DNA of 64,000 nt from assembly GCA_951230915.1 (NCBI GenBank), contig OX579633.1, positions 5,270,001-5,334,000 on the forward strand, written 5' to 3'. The position numbers were made by a program, and so were the translations under genes. This document shows positions 22,421-33,725 of the stretch, piece after piece. Position 1 is the stretch's first letter, and each line of letters starts with the position of its first letter. The notes beneath the pieces are model-generated. The model did not search any database, was not told the DNA's origin, and saw only the letters and a program-made list of their open reading frames with translations. The stretch is from Antitrichia curtipendula. Its lineage: Eukaryota > Streptophyta > Bryopsida > Hypnales > Leucodontaceae.

Positions 22421-23547
22421 CTAAACTATGCTATTAAACCGAGGCTCTATTGCAAATGATATAGGATTCAAACTAAAAATCCCAATTCGCCTCCAAATCC
22501 TTCAAATAAGGCTGGAAGAGCTTCACACTTATCTTGATTCTCAATATCATAAACCTCCCCACTGTGATCCACAGTGTTGTAGATGCACAATTGCGACTCA
22601 CTAAATGGAACCAGTGCAAATTTCGGATACACTTCCAAACTCCGACCGCCACTCTTGATCTTCTTCAAAACATTCACAAGTTCAAAAGTAGTGTTCTTGT
22701 CATCTCCTTCACTTAGTGTCCACTCAATTCTATCAATCCAATGCTCCGTAACTACACCATTGTCTCGCTCGGAGAACAAAAACAATTCACCATTGTTTTC
22801 CACCAAATGAAGAATGGTAGAGATCGGCAAAGCTTCAGTAGTCTATTTTGTAGACCAAAGTCCTTCTTCCACATTGTATCCCATGATGCCCTTCACTATG
22901 TGATCACCAAGTTCCAAAAATCCGATGCAAAAAATGTTGCCATTTTGAAATACACCACATTGATATTCATTCAATGCAAAAGCTGGCCCAGGAAAATCCC
23001 CCACTCTCTCCCACTGCCCAGTTCCAGAATCATACAATTCCGTGATTTTGGACAAACTCTCATCACCTGATGCGGAACTGCCTGCTACTAGTATGTGGTA
23101 TGATTTTGAGGACTCATCCACATACATGTGCATCAAAACAGGGTTCCGCCGATGGAGCAACGGAGGAAGCTCCTTCCATTGTTGAGTGAGAGGACTGAAG
23201 ACAATTAACCGCTCCTCATGTGTCAACTTGGAGAAATTCATGCACACTAGCCCCTCCTTGGCACAAAAGAGAAATTGCTTGAACAAATCCGGGTCAGGGT
23301 CACAATTGGGAGGAAGGAATGTGAGAGGAGGTAACTTTCGCCACTTGCCTTTCTGTCCGGTTGTTGAATCGGAATTTGGATCAAATGCTGCCCACTGCCA
23401 GACTCCGTTGTGGATGAAGAAAGAGCACGCTGTGAACACAGGCTTGGCCTTGAGTGATAGCGCTTGAAAGAACTCCACGTTTTCGATCAAAGCTTTCCAG
23501 TTCTTGGAGACAGTCTTCAGTTTGAATATATCTTCGTGATCGAGGTG

Positions 23548-23552
23548 CTCCA
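23548..23552. repeat. Target-site duplication CTCCA, left
   Basis: CTCCA directly before the element, matching 28,725-28,729 after it. Joining across the element restores the F-box reading GAGGTG-CTCCA-CTATACG seen in copies 1 and 2. Confidence 0.92.
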
Positions 23553-23727
23553 TATCAACAGTCTCGAATACTCAGATACAACACAGAACCTCATACATAC
23601 TGAAACAAACAATTGAGTATTTCAGTGTAAGCTCTAGACTTAAATACAAGTGGTTGGGTATGGATGAATGAATGAATAAATCTATGTACAGTAAACTAAC
23701 GATAAGCATCTATGGTGAATATCAACA
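23553..23727 (-). repeat. 3' LTR of copia B
   Basis: 175 bases. On the minus strand it starts TGTTGATATTCACC and ends GACTGTTGATA, so the ends are TG...TA rather than the usual TG...CA. A polypurine tract (minus strand GGTGCGGGGGGA) adjoins it at about 23,728-23,739. Confidence 0.9.
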
Positions 23728-24259
23728 TCCCCCCGCACCGAGATGCTTAGATAAACATGTGAAGGTCTTGAGAAGAACACGCAAGAAGTGTCCGTCATGT
23801 CGCTGGTAAGATCTCACGAAATATTCTTTGGCTTTTTAGGTTTTCATGACTTTGCCTAAGTCTTGATACTCTCATTCTTTTGCAGTGGGAGATCTTCGTT
23901 CTTGCGCTTTTCTTGGCTCTGCTTCAGCGAATCTTTGATTTTTTCTTGAGCTGGGTGTTCCGACTCTGAGTTAGTTCTGAGTCGCAAATGTCGACAGACA
24001 GGATCTCTGGTTCCTATTCAAGAGCAGCTGAGAGAGAGGAGACTTTACAACTTCCTACGATGAGTGTTAAGAAGTACTATGCTGTACGTCGTGGTTTCAA
24101 AACTGGCTTATACTACAACTGGTCTGATTGCGAACGTGAAGTTTGAGGTTACAGTGACGCTGAATTTCATAGTTTCAAAAATCTAGAAGAGGCGCAGTTA
24201 TATTTACGTGAGGTTTAGTTTTTTCCTAACAGGTCTAGACTCTTGACTCCTAGTTCATC

Positions 24260-26920
24260 TCATAGTTTTACAAATCTTTGCTTACCTAACGGCTTTGTAA
24301 AGAGATCGGCTATCTGATCACGGGTTGGAATATAAAGGATATCTACTATTCCTGTCAACACGTTTTCTCTGATAAAGTGTAACCACAGTTCTATATGCTT
24401 GAGTTACTCGTGATGAACTGGGTTGCGAGCAGCCTTTAATGTGCTTTGATTGTCGCAAAATATTGATATAGGATCAGGCATAACTCCATAAATCTTGTTT
24501 GACAATGTTCGAAGCCAAATGGCTTCCCGAATACCCTCTGTCAGAGCTTTTGCTTCAGCATCGGTCGATGAAATGGCGACAGTGTTTTGTTTCTTTGAAG
24601 ACCACGATACGGGACCTCCTGCCGACTTGAAAACCCATCCGGTCATAGATTTTCGATCTATCCTGCAATTTCCCCAGTCTGAATCCGTGTATCCTACTAC
24701 GGTGGGATTTTCTGATTTTTGGTAGAAGATTCCAAAATCTATAGTTCCCCTGATGTATCGTAAGGCTTGATTGGCCGCTTCTAGATGTGGAACTTTTGGA
24801 CTATGCATAAACCTACTGAGGACCCCTGTGACGAAAAGAATCTCGGGTTTGGTATTTACAAGGTATATAAGCATTCCTACCAATCTTTGAAATTTCCTTG
24901 CATCAACACTAGGTGAATCATTTTCAGCGTCTAGATGTAAACCATCTGCCATTGGTACTGTTGCTGGAGTGCAATCCATCATATCAAATTCTTGCAATAT
25001 TTGCTTGGCGTAGGATTTTTGCGTCAGAAAAATACCTCTTGGATGTCGATAAAATTCCACTCCTAAGTACAGATTGACTGATCCCAAATCGGTCATCTTG
25101 AATTTTTGCATCAGTTGTCTTTTGATTTCAATCACCCGAGTTGGATTTGAACCTGTAACGAGCAAGTCATCGACGTACAATACGAGAACAATAATGTCGT
25201 TGCCGTCAGTGAAGTGGAAAAGACTATAGTCTGCTTCCGTTCTTGAAAGTCCAAGTTCTTCAAGAAAGGCGTTGATTTTTTCAAACCATGCTCTCGATGC
25301 TTGCCTCAGTCCGTATAGAGCCTTCTTTAATCTGCAGACTTTGTCTCGTGTTGCAGCATTTCTAAAACCCTCTGGTACTTCCATGAAGACAATCTCGTTC
25401 AAGTCTCCATTTAAGAAGGCGGTCTTTACATCTAAGTGGATTAAAATCCACTCATTGCTAGCAGATAAGGCTACTATCATTCTCACTGCTTTCCATTTCG
25501 CAACTGGCGCAAAGACTTCGTCAAAGTCAATTCCTTTTGTCTGCTGAAACCCTCGCGCAACTAGTCTAGCTTTAAGTTTTGATGGTTTTCCTTCTGAACC
25601 TATTTTTGTCTTGTATATCCATCGAGCTGTCATAGGAGTAACATTTTTTGGCCTATCGCATAATTCCCACGTATTGTTTTTTATCAAAGATTCTTTTTCG
25701 GATTGCATGGCTGCTTGCCAGCCTAGGTGCAAATTCGCTTCCTGAAAATTGATAGGGTCTGCAGGTTCTTTGGTGACACCAAAAAAGCAATCTATTTCTA
25801 TTGGAGAGTGAAACTCTATGAGATCTATTGCAGGTTCTGGAAAGGTGCATGAATAAGTGACGCTGTCTTTAAGTCTGATGGACGGTTGCCTATTTCTCGG
25901 TGGTTGAATGCGAGTTGGTCTCTGGATCGAGGTGTCAAGTTGTGGGGTGTCTGAAAAGTGTGGCGGGATTTTTGGTGGGATTTCTAAATTTTGGCTGCGA
26001 TGTTCTGGGCTTTCGGTGGCAAGTGGGTTAATGGGGTCCAATGACTGAGGTTCTAAGTTTAGATTGGGAGATATTTGGGAGTCTATTCTTGCCGTCTGAG
26101 CTGGTTGTAACGTAAGCTGTGGCGATTGATAGTCAAGATTTTGGCTAGCTGGTGTTGGTAAAGATACCAGCATATGGGGCGCCGAATTGAAGTTTGGCTG
26201 TTTCTGAAGAATACTCGTTTCATCAAAGCGCACGTTCCTTGTGACTACCAACTTGTGATCACTAGGTATCCAAATACGGTATCCCTTTGTCTCGCTATCA
26301 TAGCCTACAAATGATCCTATTTTGGATTTCGGCTGGAGTTTGTCTCTTTCCCTTGTATCTATCCAAACGTGGACTAAAGAGCCATAAATGCGAAGAAAAG
26401 ATACATCTGGTTTCCTCCCAAAAAGTAGTTGGAAAGGGGTTACCTTAGAGGAAATTGCAGCAGTTGGCGAGCGATTTATTAAGAACGCCGCCGTGTTAAC
26501 CGCCTCCGTCCACAGAAATCTCGGCGTTGCAGCTTGCAAGGCCATACACCTGGCAGTTTCGATGAGCTTGCAATTTGTTCGTTCTGCAATCCCATTTTGC
26601 TCAGGAGTTCCAGCATTTGTCAGTTGACGCCGTATGCCCGTGTTCATACAAAATTCTGAAAATTCATCGGAGAGAAATTCTCCACCACGGTCACTTCTAA
26701 TCATTTGAATTTTCGTCTCAAATTGCAACTCAACTGATAGCTTGAAAGCCTGAAATCTTCGGAAGGTCTCTGATTTTTCTTTTAAGAAATAAATCCAAAT
26801 ATATCTGCTAAAATCGTCGACGATAACAAAAAAATATCGTGAGCCGCTAAGAGATGCAATAGGCAATGGGCCACATAAGTCCATGTGTAAGAGTTCTAGT
26901 GGTCTTGTAGCCCTGGAACT
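24260..26920 (-). pseudogene. Copia B integrase-RT-RNase H region
   Basis: From the deletion/frameshift junction near 26,920 this reads RATRPLELLHMDLCGPLPIA. Next are the integrase core (VIVDDFSRYIW, IRSDRGGEF, TPEQNGIAERTN), reverse transcriptase (VHLDVKTAFLNGDLNEIVFM-type box near 25,400, with LYVDDLLVTG near 25,160), and RNase H (GYTDSDWGNCRIDRKSMTGW, IFCDNQSTLK). A TAA at 24,404-24,406 (HHE-stop-LKHIEL) truncates RNase H; the original frame resumes and ends at 24,260 (QIADLFTKPLG ... FVKL). The block between protease and integrase (the usual HxxxxGH...CxxC...GK zinc-binding region) is missing, replaced by a frameshifted junction after GLYQLSTRSL. Confidence 0.88.
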
Positions 26921-28314
26921 CCTATGCGAGTTGACAGACTGCGAGTAGAAAGTTGGTAGAGTCCGTTTTTCTTGTTGCGAATCCCTTCGGCTACAACTTG
27001 TTTATGATTCTTACTATAAAGAACACACTTGTGTTCGTCAAAACAAGCAATCAGACCTTTGTCTGTAAAAGAATCAATGGAAAGCAGATTTTTGTGTAAA
27101 CCGGGGACATATAAGACATCATGAACTGGCTTTACTTCCCCAGATGGTAGAGTGAAATATACAGTGCCTTTCCCTGTGATGGAATGGCTTTGTCCTCCCG
27201 CAGTCTTAACACTACCACTAAATTTATCTATAGACGAGAAACTCTGCTGATTACCACTAATGTGTTGAGTTGCTCCCGAGTCCAAATACCAGCCTGAATC
27301 TGAGCTATTGATATCCAAAGATGATATTGCTGCCTCAAAGTTTGTAAAATTGACATCATGCTCCTCATCTGTTGAGTCTTTAGTGTCAGGTAACTTACAG
27401 GTCTCAGGGTGCGGCCAATCTCCATCATCATAAGCAGCGTTGGCTGAAAAAGTGATGCCCAATTTTGCTCGTCGTTCAGCTTCTAATCTTCGGATGTCTG
27501 CCAATCTTTCAGGGCACATGTCCTTGTGATGCCCAATGCGGCCGCAGTAGAAGCACCTGATGCCCCTATTGTTGTAATTCGAGTTTGCGCCTTGGTATTG
27601 ATTTTGTTGACTCTGGTACTGCTGAGTAGGTCCTGAATATCTTCCTCCTGTCTGTCGAGAATAATTGTTCCTAAAATATAGAGCTTCTGTATCATTGCTT
27701 TGCTATAAAGTTGGCCTTTTGCCTATCGATCTAGACTGACGCCGACTCTCTTCCAGCATCAATCGAGCCTGAAGCTGGTCCAATGTTGGAAAGTTACCCG
27801 AGCTGGTATAGTTTTGCAACCAGTAGTCGAAGCTTTCGGGTAGTGACTTCATAACGATCTGTACGAGATCCGAATCATCGATTTTGACTCCTATAGCCGA
27901 TAATTGTGCTAAGGTCTGCTTGAATTGAGAGAAGTAAGTCTCAACTCCAGAAGTTTCTGAGAAAGAGATGAGTGCCAGTCTATTTTTGAGATCAAACTTA
28001 CGACTATCATTGTCAATCTCGAACGATCTGCACAACGAATCCCAGAGACTCTTAGGCTCTTCGAATTCTGTAAGTTGAGAGAGAAGAGTAGGCTTGATGG
28101 ACATTGTTAGAATGTACATCAGACGTTCTGATCTATCCTCATCTTGATTTGTATCACTGGAATCGACTATAATAGAGCCAGAAGTTGAACTGCCGATTAG
28201 AATTGACCAGAGTCTTTCCTTTTTGACAATTCGTGTCATCAAATACTTCCAGAGATGGAAGTTTGAAGATCCTACAAGTTTCGCTTCCTCTGGAACCAAA
28301 CTATCTTTCGACAT
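26896..28314 (-). pseudogene. Copia B Gag and protease region
   Basis: Gag starts MSKDSLVPEEAKLVGSSNFH at 28,314 and carries the copia Gag core (LWDSLCRSFE, MKSLPESFDYWL). An in-frame TAG at 27,703-27,705 (RPTL-stop-QSND) interrupts it; CAG at that place would restore reading. The frame then continues through a Gln-rich stretch and a zinc knuckle CFYCGRIGHHKDMC near 27,515-27,555 to protease WYLDSGATQHIS near 27,270 and on to GLYQLSTRSL, stopping at 26,896 after the frameshift. Gag packages the RNA and protease matures the polyprotein; neither could be made intact from this copy. Confidence 0.85.
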
Positions 28315-28538
28315 GATGCTACACAGAAAGTAACGGTTGTTTGTGTGAAAAAGACGGGTCTCTAGTAAGAGTACAAAAGAAAGTGTTGTTAATCACATCT
28401 ACTAGCGATCTACTAAGAGAAGTGTGTACGAAATCTTGAATTCCTATAGCTAACGCTTTCCTTCATACAGACCATACCAATCATATAGACCATACCAATC
28501 CAGAAAAGAAAAGAAAAGCTTCACGAGTTCTCACATCA

Positions 28539-28549
28539 CTCTGATACCA
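28539..28549 (-). other. Primer-binding site of copia B
   Basis: The minus strand reads TGGTATCAGAG immediately after the 5' LTR end GTTGATA. This is the standard plant copia site complementary to the 3' end of initiator tRNA-Met. Confidence 0.93.
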
Positions 28550-28724
28550 TATCAACAGTCTCGAATACTCAGATACAACACAGAACCTCATACATACTGA
28601 AACAAACAATTGAGTATTTCAGTGTAAGCTCAAGGCTTAAATACAGGTGGTTGGGTATGGATGAATGAATGAATAAATCTATGTACAGTAAACTAACGAT
28701 AAGCATCTATGGTGAATATCAACA
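28550..28724 (-). repeat. 5' LTR of copia B
   Basis: 175 bases, about 98% identical to 23,553-23,727. It would carry the element promoter and lies 5' of gag on the minus strand. Confidence 0.9.
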
Positions 28725-28729
28725 CTCCA
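28725..28729. repeat. Target-site duplication CTCCA, right
   Basis: Second copy of the 5-base target, adjoining the LTR end ATCAACA. The length of 5 is standard for copia elements. Confidence 0.92.
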
Positions 28730-29051
28730 CTATACGTCCCTTGACTTCAGGGAACAAACTATCCAGCTCGAGTTTCTGCGAGAGTTTCTGGAGCTCCACT
28801 TCATCTTCAACCAATTCACTGCACTTCGGAACAGGCCTCCGGTAGCATATCGAGAACAGGGCATAAGTTAGTATGAGGTCATTAAGCAGAACCTCTGTCC
28901 ACGGAAGAGACTGAAGGAGGAGAAGAGCTTTGATTAGAACACAACAAACGGTCCGGTAGTGGGGCTTGCACGGATTCGCAGGTTTGGATCCGTTGATGCT
29001 ATCGCCCGAACTGTTGTCGGTAGCTGAAGATGTCCCGGAAGTAGGCGTCAT

Positions 29052-29379
29052 GTTGAAGACGTATTTCAGTAGGCACTATCAGAACTAGGCTCTCGAAACG
29101 CTCTTCACTCTTAAACTTGACGCCTTGACGGCTCACTCAATATATAGCAAATTCTGCAGCGAGAGTAAGTACCTCGTGAAATGCCCCAGGCCTGGCAGTT
29201 GCTCCTGCGCAACTGTAAGCCCTCGTTTGAAACAGACCTGTGGAATTTGGATCCAATGTTATCTTGGAGCACAATTTTGGAACATTTCGATGCTGGCTCA
29301 AAAAAGTAGGATAGCTGGGTACAACCAGGCGTTAAGTGTAATAGTCTGGGGACGGGAGCTTCTAAAGTGGACTAGCCTT
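29052..29379. promoter_or_regulatory. 5' flank of the disrupted F-box copy 3
   Basis: Only the first about 60 bases resemble the upstream region of copies 1 and 2 (GTATTTCAGTAGGCACTA-like phrase). The rest is specific to this locus. No gene is supported; a 94-codon plus-strand frame (29,125-29,409) has no recognisable features. Confidence 0.4.
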
Positions 29380-29901
29380 CATAACCGGTTGTTGACTTTT
29401 CAAAGCTAACGTGGCGCTATCCCATTGGCAACCCATCACCATTGCCATTACAAGTTGCAACTCATAACCTTCTTTCCTTTTAACTTGCTTCCTACACTCT
29501 TGGATCATGAAGATCAAAGGTTGGGATTGAAAAAAGGTATAACCGGTTATGTATGATAACCTATTCGCCGCTAGCGTGGCTCATTGGTTATCTATTACTT
29601 ATCCTTTTTGCGGACCACACTAAATTTTATCCATTGCAATTCTACTTCCACAGTACATGGAGATTGACAAGCAGCTATAGTAAGTATTAGATAATTGATG
29701 AGCCGCGCTAGCGGCGAACAGGTTATGGTACATAACCAATTGTGCATTTTCCAATCACAACCTTTGATCTTCATGATCCAAGGGTGTAGGAAGCAAGTTG
29801 AAAGGAAAGAAGGTTATGAGTTGCAACTTGTAATGGCAATGGCGACAGGTTGCCAATGGGGTGGTGCCACATTAGCGTTGAAAAGTCAACAATTGGTTAT
29901 G
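29380..29901. repeat. Foldback (long terminal inverted repeat) element
   Basis: The left arm 29,380-29,602 and right arm 29,676-29,901 are reverse complements over about 225 bases with scattered mismatches; the loop is about 73 bases. Landmarks: CATAACCGGTTGTTGACTTT at the left end, GTCAACAATTGGTTATG at the right end, and TTCGCCGCTAGCG against CGCTAGCGGCGAA inside. No coding capacity. It resembles a MITE or foldback transposon; the superfamily is unknown. Confidence 0.82.
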
Positions 29902-31640
29902 TACGGGAGATGGATTTGCTTGAAGCAAACCTATGAGCCTTTTAAAGAAGGACAAGTATTTTTTTTCTTTTTCCTACTCTTGTCCTGGATGTAAAAACTT
30001 GTATACTATTTTTGGCCGTCTAAATTTTTCTATTTCATCACCTATATTACCTAATTTGGTGTTACAAACCTCACTACAAGGTGTACTTGTGCCAACTTAG
30101 AGGTGACTTCCCCAACCGTGCATGAGACTAGGTAAAAGAAATGAAGAGTCTCAAACAAACAAGTCAATCATTTAGAGTTTTGGTCGAGGTGAAGTGAGTG
30201 GGGTACTTGCACATGCTTAGATAGTTGGGGAGGGCATGCATCCATGGGTTCAACAAACATGTGAATCCAAGTTGTGAGCCAATAGATATGGCTCTTTAAA
30301 CTCTTAGAGTTGGCAATGTTTTGGTTGCAAATCCCAAGGTGTTAGACATGGAAGTGAAGGGTTCGAAGAGGAATCCCTTGTCTAAATAGAACATGCCGCA
30401 TATCATAGAAAAGATAAAGAGACTCGCAACAAGTTTAGCTATAAGCTAGAAGTTATGAACAAACAAAGGGGCTAGTGTCCAAGAAAACTACACTTCCTAG
30501 AGGACTCAGACCTTTGGAGGGCCATAACTTGCTCAATATTTGTTGCATTTGAGAAAATGGATAGTTAACAGTGATGTAAAGAAAGACTAGATTACAAAAA
30601 TAGATACAGATTTTTAGATTTTGATGCGGCGCAGTTTTCAGAGTCTGGGAACCGAGGGGAACTCGCAGCCTTCCAAAGGGACTGAAAAACATCTAATGGA
30701 AGTGAAGTGCCACAAAGACATGTTGGTGACCTTAAAGAAGGAAGTGTCATGAAAGGTGTGACTTTTGAAGGTCTAGGATTCCAAATTCGAATTCCAAATT
30801 TTAAAATTTTATCATCCATGATAAATAATTTGTTCTTGCATTTACCACGAAGTAAACTTTGGAGTTGAGCTCTAAATTTTTACCTTCCCTAGAACGACTT
30901 GTAGTGCTTTACAAATATTCATGAGAAACTTTGTCCTCTAATATTGGTTTGTAAATCATCAATTTCATTAAATTAGTACTATTCAAGCACCACTAATTGT
31001 GACATAATTGTGATATAAAGTTCTAAAACTAGAGTAGAAATAAATTTAATATTATTTTTTCTTTCTTTAGCAAATGAAAAGATGGTTTCAATTTTTTTTT
31101 TAAATGTACAATAAAGCCCAGTCCATGAGTATTTTACCCCGTACGTTAAGCATCCTCAAGACCAAACTAACCATAGGCTAGATTTACATTTCAAGAAGCA
31201 AGTTTTGAAAATTGCCAAGTAGTGGAATATCATTCACTAATTTAATCCCTAAAGGACCAAGGCCTTTTTCTGTCAAAAAACAATCAAAATTATGGGCAAT
31301 TTCGTTAAAATGGTGCTATTATGATACTTTGGCAATTTTTAACGGTTCAAACCGTGCGGTCTAAAATGTACAACGATCCTAGATGTCTGAAATCTATACC
31401 TGTCCTAAATGTCACCTTTTTGATTGAGACTACACGGTCTGAAATCTACATTGGTCCTAGGTTTTTGAAATCTATATTTGTCCTAGATGACATTGTCTCA
31501 ATTCAAACTGAAAATGGCACATGGAATATCACCATTTTAACGGAATTCCTCATAACTACCATTTTTATTGCAAAGTGTAAAACTTTTAAAACTGTTTTTT
31601 TTTTCAAATCTAACTTCAAAAAAAAGTTTCTTCGTTTGTA
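29902..31640. other. Intergenic stretch with a two-copy 78-base repeat
   Basis: No supported gene. Two imperfect tandem copies start at CGGTCT (31,357 and 31,435), each containing CCTAGATGTCTGAAATCTAT-like text. Near 31,246-31,270 a remnant of the family P end appears (AATCCCTAAAGGACCAAG). Confidence 0.45.
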
Positions 31641-32456
31641 CGCACGGCTGGTATGAAGGCTTGGCTATGGCAGATTGCAAGCTCTATCATCTAGCGCAGA
31701 TGGTTGCTCTTCTTGAAGCTCCTTGTATGTTTCGTGCTTTCTAAGGAGCCGAGACTTTCCAATTTTATGAAATTTCTCTGTTTCGAAGTGCTTTGTCGTG
31801 AAATTTTGCAGTTGGGGTTTCTGAAATTTTGAATTTGTACCGGCCTTGTCGGGATCGTGAGAGACTACGCATGTAAACACGGACTGCTGTCTGCCGAGCA
31901 TCTGAGCAAATACATCCGGGGTGTCGTCGTACATATCTGCAATTTGCAAAAGCTCTCAAATTCTTATCTGCACGGGATTTGCGTGATAAGTTTTCACTCA
32001 TAGTAGTCGCCTCAAAGAAATAAGTGAGTACAAATGAGAATGGTTCTTTGACGATAACTTCAAGTGCATTTTTATATCCATTGGTTTTCAAAATAAAAAC
32101 TTGCAACTATTTTTGATGATTACCATGGACCTACACACCCTCCTCCGGATGAGGGGGACAGCAGCCCCCCTTCAGTCGAATTATTTGAGGGCAAACAAAG
32201 TAGAATAAGTGTGCGAGATGAAGCTCGACTGCAAATTCCATGTGAGAACTAGTTGCACCACCAAAGCCTTCCTCCCAGACGGTGTTACAATCAACTATTG
32301 ATTTGTATTTGTTGTCACGTTGTCCTGCATTGAACACCTCAGGTATTGAACGGCATGGTACAAAGAACGGATAGTTTGATGGGTCAGGTTTAACATGACA
32401 CCAGGGGCCACCCTAGACCTCACCAGAGATCAATTAGTCGGCAACAGTAGTATACT
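31640..32456. repeat. Conserved R segment, unit 3
   Basis: Uninterrupted version of R. It reads GATCGTGAGAGACTACGCATG at about 31,854, the unoccupied sequence at the point where unit 2 carries the copia palindrome. Short frames are present, but stops and shifts differ between units. Confidence 0.65.
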
Positions 32457-33100
32457 CAAAATATGGATCGGAGGATATACGTGAAGAAAATGAATCCAGA
32501 TTGAAGATACAGTTGAGATAGGAACCCGGCTACCTGATTCTCGGCTGAAATCCCGATAAATGTCTGAGAAAGCCAAATGATCCTGGAAATTCTTGCAATT
32601 CCGTTGCTCACGCAACGCAGGTCAGGAGGGACTTTCATTTGTCTGTGTCGAGGATCACACCAAACATTCTTTTGCCTTAAAACAATTCGGACACAAGCAC
32701 GGTGTTTCGTGGCAAACTTCATAGACCTGGAATGTTCCACACGAGGTTCCACAATGTTCACCATTCTCCGTCATGCGTCAGCTGGAAGTCGACGAATTTG
32801 GTCCTCCGGACTGTTTGGAGTACTGTGTAGAATGTCAGCTGTCTTGAGCAATCCCCATGTCTGTACGTTGAAAGAGAACGGGCAAGCCCTTCGTTTCCTA
32901 CCAAGGTAAAAATTTCAACAAACTGCGAGCCAAAGTACAGACAATCGGGGGAACATGTCTGAAGATTTAACAAGTGTGTCACATTAATTTTGCCTTTATG
33001 GAAAGTGTGCACCTTTTTGGAAAACATTTCCCACTGCAAAATGACCCACATGAAGGTAAGTGCACCTAATTGCATCACTGTTTACATCCCTTCTTTATTT
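32456..33100. repeat. Conserved S segment and unit tail, unit 3
   Basis: Counterpart of 5,090-5,400 and 18,130-18,480. It diverges after about 32,850 and rejoins unit 2 text at CACATGAAGGTAAG (about 33,048). No gene is called. Confidence 0.55.
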
Positions 33101-33108
33101 CAGAACTT

Positions 33109-33717
33109 AAAGAATTTAGCCCTTAAAGGTCCGCTTGTCCCCTTGGGGGACAATTTGGGTCCGGGTAGATTCCTATTGTCTCAGTTTGAAATAATATTTT
33201 TTGATATTTTTTGAGGTTGTGTAGTTTTGAAAGAGCTTTGTGGATGTATAATTTTTGTTTCAATCGGATGTTGAATGAAAAAGTTATGGCACAATAAGCA
33301 AGAAATGAAGATTGGCGGGCAGCCCCCAAAAAATTACAAAAAGTCAAAATAATTTTTTAAAATTTTTTTCCCTAAAGTACTATGTTTTTATCTATATGTG
33401 AAGCTTTGATTCATCCTATTTGGACTAGGGATGAGAAAGTTATGGACAATCTTATTTTGGTGGGCAATTTAAGCATCTTCTTAAGAAAAACTTTTTGTCC
33501 AACTTTGAATGCTAATATCTTCCAATCCGTACGGTCAAATTTGATGAAATCTTTAATACATGATCTCAGACATGTTAAGTACAAGATACTACAGTTAAAT
33601 TCAAAAATAAATAAAATTGGTTTCCTTAAGTGAATGCAACAAAAGTGGTAGTTTTGAATGGTTTTTGATAGAAAAGTAAGAAAACATCCTTGGGGCTTTA
33701 GGGGTTAAAATCCAGGA
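33109..33717. repeat. 609-base insertion related to family P, with 8-base duplication
   Basis: Flanked by CAGAACTT at 33,101-33,108 and 33,718-33,725. Unit 2 (about 20,536) has one AGAACTT at the equivalent place with no insert, which is a natural empty site. Near its ends are TTAGCCCTTAAAGG and CTTTAGGGGTTAAAA, like the family P termini, but the interior is shorter. An 8-base duplication would fit hAT-type elements; this is inference. Confidence 0.65.
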
Positions 33718-33725
33718 CAGAACTT

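Larger units (their letters stand above)
23553..28724 (-). mobile_element. Ty1/copia retrotransposon B, complete ends, defective inside
   Basis: 5,172 bases with 175-base LTRs at both ends, a perfect initiator-tRNA-Met primer-binding site, a G-rich polypurine tract and a CTCCA target duplication. Gene order is Gag-protease-integrase-RT-RNase H (Ty1/copia). The two LTRs differ at about 3 of 175 positions (GCTCTAGACTTAAATACAAG versus GCTCAAGGCTTAAATACAGG), so the insertion is fairly recent. It is defective: stops in gag and RNase H, and loss of the integrase N-terminal zinc-binding block. It lies in the same orientation as the F-box gene it interrupts. Confidence 0.92.
22421..29051 (-). pseudogene. 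F-box protein gene, copy 3, disrupted by a copia insertion
   Basis: Third tandem F-box gene, in two pieces around a 5,172-base retrotransposon. The 5' piece (28,730-29,051) starts MTPTSGTSSATDNSS and differs from copies 1 and 2 by about 80 extra residues, including a hydrophobic run near residues 35-70 (CVLIKALLLLQSLPW, LTYALFSICY), before rejoining at QKLELDSLFPEVKGRIVE. The 3' piece (22,421-23,552) continues HLDHEDIFKLKTVSKNWK. Further lesions: TAG at 22,843-22,845 where copies 1 and 2 have TGG (STK-stop-TTEALP); a three-residue insertion (GDDKNTTFE); and a one-base deletion near 22,478 that shifts the frame before the normal end at 22,421. The gene is dead as a full-length protein. Confidence 0.88.
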
